The position numbers and the translations under genes are program-made. Shown piece by piece: positions 12,251 through 23,835 of a stretch of 64,000 bases of DNA. The notes under the pieces are model-generated. The model had not been told where the DNA came from. It saw only the letters and a program-made list of their open reading frames with translations, and did no database searches. How positions within the stretch are numbered: the stretch's first letter is position 1; every line of letters starts with the position of its first letter. The stretch is from Xestospongia muta (Eukaryota; Porifera; Demospongiae; Haplosclerida; Petrosiidae). The DNA is taken from the NCBI GenBank assembly GCA_963693285.1, contig OY848925.1, forward strand, positions 5,310,932 to 5,374,931, written 5' to 3'.

Positions 12251-12690
12251 AAGTTAATTAACTTACTCCAATTACTACTTGCCTTTTCCGCTTACTACTA
12301 AAATAAAGAAGGTATTTGTAAGTAACTGATATATGACTGTACCAATTAGACTAAACTTATTACTAAAGGTATTGATCATATATTATATCAGTTATGTATT
12401 AATATAATTGATATGAGAGGATGTGCTAGTCTAGTAACACATAACATATCTACTTATATGTTTCACATAGTCTATATATAGAGAGAGTAAAAGAATAATG
12501 TGCATTGAAAGGTGATACAATAAAAGAGGACATCATATATTATACATGATAATATAATGATAGTCATAGGATATTTCACATGTAGTAATAGACCTCCCAG
12601 AAGGGCGGGTGTGTCTGTAGACCTGAAATCAAGGTGTGTCTGCTAATGTTGGGATAAAAAAGGCTGGATCTACAAAGAGAGACTACAACA
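12251..12690. other. 5' flank of copy C
   Basis: No gene is visible. The proximal 60 bases repeat the block seen before copies A and B (aaaaaaggctggatct ... gactacaacaATG), the likely promoter/5' UTR of the family. Confidence 0.5.
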
Positions 12691-15600
12691 ATGGCTACTA
12701 GTAATACTGACAGCTTTATACCTTCTACTAAGGAATATCAAGTGTTACAGAAGTACTATGGTAGATTGTCTCGTGCAATCACCAGTCCAGTCACATTAGC
12801 TGCTGACCTATACTCAGATGAATTAATCTCAGAATGGACTCTGAAAAAAGCTACATCTGAGAACAGCAGTCATGAAATGAGAACACATCATCTACTGGAT
12901 GAATTAAGAGGAAGAGTGGCTATTGATAGCACTAACCTAATGAAGATTATCACAGTATTACAATGTCATCCTCCATTACTTAGTGCTATTGCTGAAGAAA
13001 TGAAGACAGAATGTGGTAAGAAGCAAATACTTCAATCATTCAATTATTATAACAATGCATTTATATCATTCAACAGAGCAACATCATGGAGTACAAAGTG
13101 AATCTACAAGTGAACAGACTATATCAATAGAGTCATCTCTAATAACCACTACTCAACCTACAGATCAACCACATATACAAAGTGAGTGTACATAAGGTCA
13201 CATATACTAATAATAATATTTGTTTTTTAGATCCAGTAGTCACAGTTGGTGATACTGAATTTGATAATCTGTTTATAATGCAAGGAAAGTTGGGTTCTTT
13301 GGTGAAAAGAGTTAAAAACATAGTTGAGTTAGCCAGTATTGCTGTTGGTGATCTCAAGGAGTTACTTATCCTGTCTTATCCATTTGAAGAAGAAATTGAA
13401 AAAGCAGAAAGCCTATTCTGTGTCTTTGTTACAGTTCGTAAACTTTGTTCACCAGTTAACATAGAGATCCTTAAGCTTATTACTGATCATTACAAACTCT
13501 CTGATGCACTAACAGCTATTCAAGAATATGAGATTGAAGAACAAAACTATCGTAAGAGATTGATGAGTGCTAAATTTGCTCAAGATCTACAAGAGGAAGC
13601 TGAGTTATTAGAGCATAATCCTACACCAGAATGTACCATTACTCTGAAATTAAAGTGGTCTTCAGTTGATCATTTCACAGTGAAAGAATTTGAGAAGATT
13701 ATCAAAAATGTATTCCCTCACTACTCTCAGTATATTCACCTTTGCTACGTGGGTAATGGCTCCATTATTGCTACTATGTGTGCTCCTAAACCACTAATGG
13801 GAGCTCTAGTAAAAATGGCAAAGACAAGGCTACCATATCTCATTGATATTGGAGTGATCTCGTTACAGATTGGAGATGACGTTATCCTTGATAAGAGAGA
13901 GAAAGAGGTACAGACATTAAAATAATCATGACAAATAATTAATACATATATAATAATATAACAGCAAATCTGTTTTTCTGTTGTACCATTATAACACATA
14001 TTTTATAGATAACATCTAATGAAGTTTACAAACCTAATTCAGATATTACTGGTACTACTAGTAGAACTAGTCACATTTCTGAACTAGTCTCATCTGATCA
14101 AAGACTTGAGGAGATCCAAACAAGGTCTAGCCAAGAAGAAGAGGTCACACTATCTATCAGTGAACATATAGGTAATAATACAATATTATTCAATGTTATA
14201 ATGATTACTTACTTTATAGCTCAACCACAACAAAGTCAAGAACTGTCTGAATTAGAGAAGGATGTCACTAACAAACAAGGAGATAAGGTAAAAGACAAGT
14301 AGTATTAGATAACAGTTTTTATTTTTTACTGATATATCTACCATCTACAGGAAGTTAGAACTCTTAAAGAAGAGAATGAAGAGTTGAGACAACAACTGGA
14401 AATACAAAAAAAGATGAGTCAAAAGAAGACAATGGAAATAGAATCTATTAAAGGTATTATACTATATATTATATATTATCAGGATTAGATAGAGAGGTAT
14501 AGGTTATACATTGAACTGAGCACTAAAGATATAGTGTTTGATGAGTCAGTAGAAACCATATCAATGTGTATAACTAACATCTATTATGTAACACACATGA
14601 GGTTAATAAGTGTTCACAGGAGGTTTATAAATATATTTATACAACCTCTCAAATGACTTATCAAGATTGCTATGATATTTATAAACATCAAACAATTTAA
14701 TTGGTTAGTTTGTTACAAGCATGGTAGAATATTGGACATTGATATGAGGATTATCATAATAACTACTAGATTATAAAATAGATACTTACATTATAATCAC
14801 ATAACAGTGATAACATTTGTGTTTTCCTGTATAGTTAATAGAATAGTTAATAATTGTTACATTTCCATAGGGACAGTCCCACTGCTTTCTCTTATTCCCT
14901 ATATGATGTATTTTATGAGGTCAATTTATGGTCCTAAACTGGAAGTTCATACTTTGTTTTATATTGTCAATTAATGTTAAGGAGATGATCAGTATTATAA
15001 TGCAATGACATATAAATTTTTCTGCCTAGACCTCTAGATAGTTCTTAATATTATGTTAGTATTTAAAGTACTTGTTATACAAAGTTCTCACGTAGCAATA
15101 ATTCAATGTATAAATATGATATAGCCATTGGATATATCAATGAATAGACTGTATCTGTGATGGGTGGAGTTTTGACCAAATTAGGTCACAACAGTAACAT
15201 TATATTAATAATATTAGTAATTCATAGCAGTGTATGTTACTATTGGATATATCAATGAATAGATCATAGATAAGGGGGAAGAAGGATAGGAAACAGAAAT
15301 GAATTACATAGTTATCGTCAGTAAGATTTCATCTGTGTTTTGCCTGTGTTATGTACCTCTTGTCAATTGCTATTTATTACATGACAATGATGTAATTCAA
15401 AGCCTTTTACTAGATTACTGTAGTGTTTATGGTATAGAATAGGCTTGCTGACATAAATAAAGAAAATTCCTTTAGCTAATGTTGGTGTCAATGAAAAATA
15501 TCCTCATAACTGAATTTTGCACCATAATTTTTAACTCACAGATGTTTTTATTGTTCAATTCTGTTTCCAGTCCTTCTCCTTTCCTTTATCTATATAAATC

Positions 15601-18600
15601 AATAATGGGTGGAGTTTTGACTAAATAAGATCACAACTGTAATGTTATATGAATAGTATTACTAATTCCTATCATTGTCTTGTTGACTATGAATACTTAA
15701 ACTAAGACATCAGTGATGGGTGGAGTTTTGACCAAACTAGGTCACAACAGTAATGCTATAGTAATCCTTATTCATGATATTTTATACTCACTATTAATAA
15801 ACATATAAATATGAATGAATTACAGGAAAAATAAAATTAAAATCATTTTCACATGTAATTTTGATTGTCTAGTTACAATATTATATCCACACAAGTGAAC
15901 TAATAAATCAACTCTATATTACCAAGAATCAAATTACATTCTTTTACAAAATAAATAGCTTTATGTGGACATATTCATATCTAATAAAAACAATATAATA
16001 ATAAGTAGCTAGGTATAAGATATTAATGAGTGATTGAGTGTAGTTGAATCACTAGTCAGGATCACAATGACAATGCAAATATAATCACTTCTAATTAGTA
16101 GACAGTATAGTGTCATCATTATGTTATAGAAGAGTAATTACTGCATCAACTCATTGTATTGGTTTATGTACACTAATCTATGAATGTTAGTAAATAAATT
16201 AAAATTACTTGTAACAAGATACTATACAAAGGTACTTTATTACAAAGAACACAAACAAAATAAGATACTATCCCTATGTAATATATAGTCTCAAGTGTTT
16301 ACAGAGTCTCATTAATTATTAAGTGATATAGTAACAAACACTCATTATTGTGTTCTATATAGTGTTACTAATACTTCTTGTTTTACCAAAGAAACAGATT
16401 CAAATAACATTGCTACTGTTTGACTTACTTTATAGCTCCACAAGAACAAAGTAAACTGGAGATGGACGTCACTGATAAACAAAGAGATGAGGTAAAATTA
16501 AAGGAAGTTGCATAAAGTAACTATTCTGATAAAATATCTACTTATAACATAACAAAATAGTAGAATAAAAGACAAAAATTATTACTTGTTTTGTTAATAA
16601 CTTAATATGTTTACCATTTACAGGAAGTTAGAGCTCTTAAAGAAGAGAATAAAAATTTGAGACAACAACTGGAAATACAAAAAAAGATCAGTCAAAGCAT
16701 TGAAGGTATTATACTACATGTTATGTATTATTAGCTACTGGATTAGAGAGTATTTGATATGTACTGTTGTATTGATACATAGTGACCTTTACTTACATTG
16801 AAGTCACTAGTTAATGTATAATTTATAAAATTGAGACAAGACTTGAGATCGGTCACTTCTAAAACAAAGAAATACATGTAGACCATTATTATATATGATA
16901 GTTATGTGTAGTTATCTATCATCTAATACTAGGTCATTTCAATGCATTATATACTGATGAGATTGTTCATGTCAATTGTTTCCTTTTTAGCTACAAACAA
17001 GGATTTATTGTCAGTGTTAGTAGAGAGACAGAGACAGATAGAGAGACTGCAGGAGAAAATCACATCATTGACTTTAAAACTGAATGAGAGAGACAAAGCA
17101 AATGAGGAATTAAACCAAAGTTCGAAAGGTAACTGATATTAGTAGATGTTTATCACTTCTCTTTGTACAATTGTTATCAGGTCTAGCCTTCTTATCAAAA
17201 GTTCAGGAACCAATGTCATCTGGTCAAGGACTCCAGGAGACCATAACACAGCCTAGCCAAGAAGAGCAGTCTACATCATCTATCAATGAAAAAAGTCAGT
17301 TGTCTAAACTAGAGAAGGATGTCAATGATAAACAAAGAAGAGATGAGGTAAAACACAAGTTGTATTAGACAACAGTTATTACTTGTTTTGTTATATTATT
17401 ATTATTAATACTTTATCTACAGAAAGTGGTACCTCTTGTACAAGAGACTAAAATTGTGACAGAACAAGTGAAAATACAACAAGATTTTAACGGACAGCAA
17501 GTTATGGAAATAGAAGGTATTGGTACATACTGCTTGTTCTTGCATAGAAAATTTTATGTCATCTCCCTAAGAATGTATGAATGCCATATTATGTAAAATT
17601 TCACAATTGGATAAGAAATCATTGACTATTTACCATGCATGTAGTCTATATAATAATGTCTGGTCACCACTCACCACTATTGGTTTGTATAACTACATAC
17701 TTATATCACTATATTTAATATTTTTATATAGAGAGAAGTCAAACAAAAGAAAGAGAAGCTCCAACGAGACGATATCTTCCATCTGGTACATATGATCTCC
17801 TGATCATTGGTTCATATGGAGAAGTGTCTCAGTCCATTAAAGTTGCACGCAAACTACCTAGTGATCAAGGAGAATCTAAAGAAGAGATTAATCTTATCAG
17901 GAAGATTCATGAAAGAAGTTCATATTGTCAAAATGTGTTAGTTCGTTCAGATCTTCCAGAATCTGATCATAAACACACCAAAGCTCCAGAATCTGATCAT
18001 GAACAAACCAAAGCTCCAGAATCTGATCATGAACACACCACAGCTTATTATCTAGAGACAATAAGGAATTTTTTAGCAAGTTGTCAGCAAGACAAAGGTA
18101 AGAGAGACATAATATTATGACAATAACGGCAACAGTATATTTCATTATGTAGCTATCATCTTTTACACTGGTCATGGAGAGAAGAACACTGGTAACTGGT
18201 GTTTTAAAGATGGTGTCATCACCTTTAAGGATATCTTTGGTTTATATATGGCCAACTTCGGAAAAAAACGACTCACAATAAACTCCGATTGTAGCTATTC
18301 TGGTAAATGGATCAAGGATTGTGCCAAAAGTCTAGATGATCTTGATATTCGATCTTGTGGCCATCATACAAAGAAAGTAGGAATATTACTCAATGTATGG
18401 TGTTCCTGTGACATTAACGAAGAAGCTACTGCTCTGTGTTATGTAAAAGAAGCTATTACATTTGATGAAACAAACAAAACTGTTGTGACTGACTACAACA
18501 AACAACTCTCTTCGGGACAAACAGCAAAGTTGGGTGATTTTCGACAACTTCGTTGTAGCAAGGCAGCTGAAGAGCCATGTGAAGTGGATCATAAATGTAC

Positions 18601-18841
18601 CTGGGAAGATCGTATGTTTCATGAGAGTCAACCAGTCTACCTATTTCATAGTAAAATGTGGCATTATGTGCTGATTGCTGAAGATAAAGTAGAAGCTTTC
18701 AAAGCTAAAGTCAAAACTGGAGCAATTAATGTTGCTGATTATGGTACAGTTTTGTATTCTGGGTGGGGAGAAAACCCTCCAGAAGATGTAAAAGAAAGGG
18801 TGCACACAAGATATTTGTCACATATTGATGCACAATATTAG
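12691..18841 (+). CDS. Copy C: CARD-like / coiled-coil / caspase-like protein, apparently intact
   Basis: Exons with compatible phases: 12691-13015, 13077-13181, 13231-13907, 14009-14171, 14220-14287, 14351-14453, then after a long intron 16436-16491, 16624-16705, 16991-17128, 17181-17347, 17423-17516, 17732-18097, 18153-18841. Residues 1-108 are the CARD-like domain; the third exon is the helical plus alpha/beta domain; coiled-coil exons follow; the caspase-like domain has YDLLIIGSYGEV, YTGHGEKNTGNW and SDCSYSGKW and ends HIDAQY. No internal stop was found in the exons. Odd: a 10-residue unit of the form PESDHxxTKA occurs three times between the first strand/helix part and the histidine motif, where other copies have a short loop. 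Alternatively, the 5' and 3' halves could be two genes; phase fit and shared unit order favour one. Best candidate for a working member. Confidence 0.75.
14454..16435. other. Long intron of copy C with inserted repeats
   Basis: The first about 330 bases still resemble the corresponding copy B intron. The rest is unrelated sequence with a motif starting gggtggagttttgacyaaa followed by tcacaac at 15161, 15606 and 15718, and tattggatatatcaatgaat at about 15129 and 15241. No coding exons recognised; probably an insertion of repetitive DNA. Confidence 0.55.
17951..18043 (+). repeat. Three 30-bp in-frame repeats in copy C
   Basis: Three successive units beginning ccagaatctgatcat encode PESDHKHTKA, PESDHEQTKA and PESDHEHTTA. 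Paralogues have one short PxxEHSK segment here, so a coding minisatellite has expanded within the caspase-like domain. Confidence 0.9.
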
Positions 18842-19394
18842 TGTACTTTAACAACGGTATAACTAGAGCTATATCTCTTATGGGTATAACATTAGTGCTG
18901 ATTAAAGTGGCTGTCTCATTTACATATGTAGATACTCAGTTTATAGATAATTTGCTGAATACATTGACTTTGTGCTGTCTATGACAATAAATAAGGAAAA
19001 TATTATTAATTCCATTTTTAACGTCATAATGTTACCTGATCATCATTGCCTATACAGTTAAATCCTGAACCTAGGACCATAAACCTAGAAACTAATGTAA
19101 TACTGAATAACAAAGGAAATTGTATATATTTTAGGAACCTTGCGTTATCTTGTAATCCCATTGTTAAACAGCTGGGTATATATTATGCAACAAATTGTTA
19201 AGTGATTTACTATTCATGCTTAAATAGAAGAGCATCAGTGAATAGTGGAATATAGTCTATATAGCAGATCACCCACTGCTCATATGTGCATTATTATTGG
19301 TTGAAGAACTAGATTTTGTATAGCTTCTGATCATGAATAGTAGAGTATGAAGCCCACTCTCACTACTAAATAAAATTAAGTTGACAAGTCCAAC
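18842..19394. other. Spacer between copies C and D
   Basis: AT-rich sequence without recognisable exons or array homology. I see nothing in it. Confidence 0.4.
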
Positions 19395-20799
19395 CTGGCC
19401 ACTAACTCTGATGATAGTTTGGTACCTTCTACCAAGGAGTAGCTGGTGATACATAAAATACTTCAGTAGATTACATCATGTCATTGATGATCCTGTATCA
19501 CTTGCTATTGGTATGTTCTCTGCTGGTCTCATCTCTGACTGGACTATGTGACATACATTGTACTACATTGTCAAGTACTACATTTGCTAAAGAGCTACAG
19601 AAAGAGGTAGAACTAACAGGTCATAATCCTAAAGTGAAGAGTACCATTACTCTACATCTGAATTGATCTTCACCTAAAACGTTTACAGTCAAACAGTATG
19701 AGAAATTGTCAAAGATGTGTTCTTTGATCTCTCTCAATATATTTATATTATTAAAGTAGAATCTGGTTCTATCATTGTCACTATTTTTGCTCCTGAGTCA
19801 GTTATAGATGCACTGAGTGTAATGTCAAAGACAAGGCTACCATATCTCCTTGATATTAGAGTAATCTTGTTACAGATTGGAGATGAAATTATATACTTGA
19901 TGAGCAAATAAAAATGATAAAGAACAATTAACGTTTAATTATGTAAATCTACTTAGCAAACAACCCATGAAGTACAGAAATGTAATTCTGGTGCTGCAAG
20001 TCTCCAAGAATATGTCAAGAGCATTGAGAACAGTACACAGAGAGAGGTAAGACTAATGGATTAATTTATTTAAGATAATATAAAGTATCATTTCTATGCA
20101 AAGGTAATACATACAGAAGTGTATCAAGACCAACCTCTTCCAGTAGATAAATCTTCTATCATTTCAGCTATCTCTCAGACAGGTTAGTAATGATATTAAT
20201 ACTATAACTATAATTACTGTCTAGTAACATATATTAGAGTATAGTCAATGTATTGTTTATTTGATTTAATTACTTTATAGTTCTACAACAACAAAGTCAA
20301 CTGGAGAAGGATGTCACTGATAAACAAAGAAATCACAAGAGAACAAGGAATATTACTCAAAGTATGCTGTTCCTGTGGTGCTAATGAAGAAGCTACTGTA
20401 CTGTGTTATATTACTGAGGCTTATGAATTTGATGAAACAAACAACATGAATTACCCCAATATGAAACTATCATCAGGACAAACTACAAAATGGGGTAACT
20501 TTATAGATATTAGTTGTAACAAGACAGCCACTGAGACATGTGAAGTAGACTCTGCATTCACCTGGGAGGCTCTTTTATGTCGGCATTTTGTCTACCTAGT
20601 TCAGGGTAAAGACCGAGGGTTTGCAGCAGCCTGGCATTATGTACTGGTTGATGAAGATAAAGTAGATACTTTTGAAGCTAAAATTTCCAGTGGGAATATA
20701 GATGTGACTGATTATGGTAATGTTCTTGAATCTGGTTGGGGGAAAGATCCTCCACAAGATATAGTACACAAAATTGACTCACAATTTGGTTATATATAG
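19395..20799 (+). pseudogene. Copy D: decayed family member without catalytic core
   Basis: 19400-19550 is a relic of the CARD-like exon (SLVPSTKE then TAG). 19560-19910 is a relic of the alpha/beta part (TRLPYLLDI, LLQIGDEI) with TGA and frame breaks. 20104-20182 is the conserved GTAATACATACAGAAGTG linker exon, and 20283 on is the CTACAACAACAAAGTCAA exon. That exon then joins directly to TREQGILLKVCCSCGANE, deleting the first strand, the YTGHGE and the DCSYSG regions and shifting frame. From there to the stop at 20799 the C-terminal part is open and well conserved (SSGQTTKWGNF, WHYVLVDEDKVD, SGWGKDPPQD). The gene cannot make an active caspase-like protein; the open 3' end suggests a recent deletion or residual constraint. 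Confidence 0.8.
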
Positions 20800-20954
20800 T
20801 AGACAAACCCACAACAGAATATTGCAAAAGGAATTTATGAGCTTTTAATATAAATAGCTACTTTATACATTAACTAACATTAACAAGGAAACACTTTATT
20901 GCTGTATATGTTTATTGTCAATATATGATCTTTTAACCAGTATCTCATATAATA

Positions 20955-22880
20955 ATAGAATGTCAGTTATTAGTTCATTATATCTAACTTCCATTGTCCC
21001 TGTTCAGTTAAAGTCACTCTCACTTGATGATACTATAAGATATACTATACAGTAATGCTACATAGTTGATAATAATACCTGTTTAATAGAGGATCTATGA
21101 CCAATACTAAGGACAGTAGTACCTATTTGATTAATACTGGTATAGAAATAATGTTCATCTTCTTCACTTAGTGCTGAAGTAACCTCATCAAGTACTAGAA
21201 TTAGAAAACACACAATAGTCATCATACAACCTTTATATGAATTATCTACTACTATTTATAATGACTTACTAGCAAAGGAAGGTTTGTGATAGAAGAGTCG
21301 AGCAAATGCTTTCTTTTGCATTTCTCCTGGAGATACATAGTCATTCCTGACAAGAGAGAGAGAATGAATTGTTCACTTAATCTAGTAATAGTAACTCACC
21401 AGTTACCATCAAATATCACATCAACTCCTCCCAATCTCTCCTTTAGTGATAACTACAAAATATAGTATTTGATGAACAGATGAGTAATGGATAACTTACT
21501 AGACCAGCCAACCTTAATGCTTCATTAATTCTATTCTCAAATAAGTCACAATCTATAATATGATATTGATATATTTAGTCAAAGTGTGATAGTACCAGAT
21601 ATATGAATTATAACTTACCTAAATTATAATTTGAGTCATTGAGTTCTTTAGGTTGATGCGGATAAGTCACCTATTATAATAGACAATGACTATAAATGAT
21701 GACACTAATACCAGCTATTTTGATTAGATGACTGTCATGTGATTATCATATGAGGTATCATTATGATTACTACATACTTGATCAGCTAAAGAACCCATTG
21801 TTAGATGTGGTTTTTGAGGTAGGAACATCACTTCAGTATTAGCTTTAACCAAACAGATATAAGCATTCCCTGTAATACATTTATAATGAAGTACAAAAGT
21901 ACATTGAACTTAGGACATTGATCCATCACTATATAAATGTACTATTGTATTATGATACCTTTTAATGGTTGCCATAACTTTTTTAGAACCCTTAATTTAG
22001 AACTTTTACCAGACCCTATTAAATGATCAATCAATATTCCACTCACTAATGAGATGTGTACCTGATGTTCCTGATATGAGAATATCAAGAATATAAAGAA
22101 GGACTGTCCTATAAATGTATACTGATTAAAATTTTATTATAAAATGATATTGTCTATTACAAATTAAACAAGAAGTAAAGAAAATTAATAATAATAAAAT
22201 TATTAATAAAAATAAATTAATAAAATATGAAATGTAAGAGGCTATATAACAGAGTCCTATATAAATATACCAGATTACCACATACAATTTGATGTCAGCT
22301 CTAATCTTCCACTAGTGGAATATCAGTACAACCAAGAGGAGCTATAGTGATATATTCAAAGATGGCTGCTACTACAGGACCAGGTTCAGCTATGGAGTAC
22401 ATAAAACATTTAAAATTTAGTAAGTAATTATTATTAAAATAACAATGATATAGAAATGACATTATATTTGAGTAGTAGTAGTAGAGGACATAGAACCTAG
22501 AACATTAAAATATAGTAAGTTATATTATTAAATAATAATGTAGAAATGACACTATATCTTAATAGTAATAGAGGAGATTGTACCTCACTCTATGTGATCT
22601 GTTGTTATAAGAATCATCCAAGTCATCATTAGATGATGTACTATCAGATAAGTCAATGGAGGGAACTATTGTAGTAGTAGCAGCTGATGTATGTTTGTTT
22701 AGTTTGTTTAGTACCTCAGGAAGATGACCAATTCTAAAAGAAATGATGTGTACTAGTAACCATGGTAACACATTGTACTCTACCTGTGAGTATATCCTGC
22801 TAAGTCAATAATATTACTTGACTGACCTACCAGTGTAGAGAAATTGTTTAGAAGATAGAGAGAAAAAGGAAACCTACAAA
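20955..22880 (-). pseudogene. ABCD4 fragment 3 (longest decayed copy)
   Basis: Minus-strand match to the 3' half of the ABCD4-type gene. It has the C-terminal exon, Walker B/H-loop exon (LDEVTSAL), signature exon (NDYVSPGEMQ), the ENRINEAL exon, the LPQKPHLTMGSLADQ exon, and a Walker A second half (GSGKSS, with Lys for Ile next to it). It then has unrelated AT-rich sequence replacing the FERGKNILISGKS exon, a 5' run of linker and GYTHR exons, and a partly duplicated stretch (about 22440-22560). No upstream transmembrane exons and no promoter: a relic, not a gene. Confidence 0.82.
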
Positions 22881-23289
22881 AACAAAGTCAGAACCCATCA
22901 CGTGAACATTTAGCTAACCAGAACAAATGAAGTACAAGAGATCACTGATTTTGTATTGCCAAACTAAAATCTAAAGATAAACAAGACTATAATTAAAATA
23001 TTATTCTATAATCATTTGGAAAATGATAATTTTACTTTTAACACTAATTTTGAATATTGATTATCTTACCAAAGAGATTACAATAGCTAAAAGACAGAGA
23101 GGGAAGTTAGCGAGACTATGAGAAGCATCAAAGATAAGATAGCCACAGCTGTCATTGTAGCACTCTTGGTGAATAAAAGGATAATGAATTAATTGTTGCT
23201 AAGTGTGCATCAGTTCACAGATGTAGTTTAATCTCATTCGTCATTTATTTGTTGCATACACAAATAAATAAAACGATATGAATGGACAT

Positions 23290-23358
<69 letters not shown>

Positions 23359-23835
23359 CCCAGAGACCCCTTTGCAAAATGATTATAGGACTGCCTGACA
23401 TGTTCATGTGCAAGGCAGAATAATGGATTTTACTGTCAAATTAACAATGGAGAGAAACTATCTTCATTGCTAAAAGTAAGAGTAGCATAGATATACACAC
23501 ATACATAGTGAATCTATGTCACAAGCTATTCTTACATGTGCGGAAGACAAATAGGGGGCTTGGCAAGACAATAATAAAGTAGAATAGAGAATACAATTAC
23601 TTATATATAGTTACTGCGTATAATAAAGCAGTTTGTTTGAATCACATTCAGTACAGAATCAAGCTAGATATATAGTAAAGGAGCACGATACTCTCATACA
23701 CATATACATATATACATTTGACTTTAAGACTTACAAGAGTTCACGTAAACAATCTGTCCTGTTACGCCCTTCCAAGGCGTGACCGGATAAGGAGGAGACT
23801 AGTAGCAAAAGAAGGGTGGATCGAACTGAAGAGCA
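22881..23835. other. 5' flank of copy E with (AT)n tract
   Basis: Non-coding. It contains an (AT)n microsatellite of about 60 bases at 23295-23355. The proximal 5' sequence differs from that of A-C (ggaggagactagtagcaaaagaagg before the ATG), so copy E probably has a different promoter. Confidence 0.5.
23295..23355. repeat. (AT)n microsatellite
   Basis: Almost uninterrupted TA dinucleotides with one slip near 23325. Simple repeat. Confidence 0.95.
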
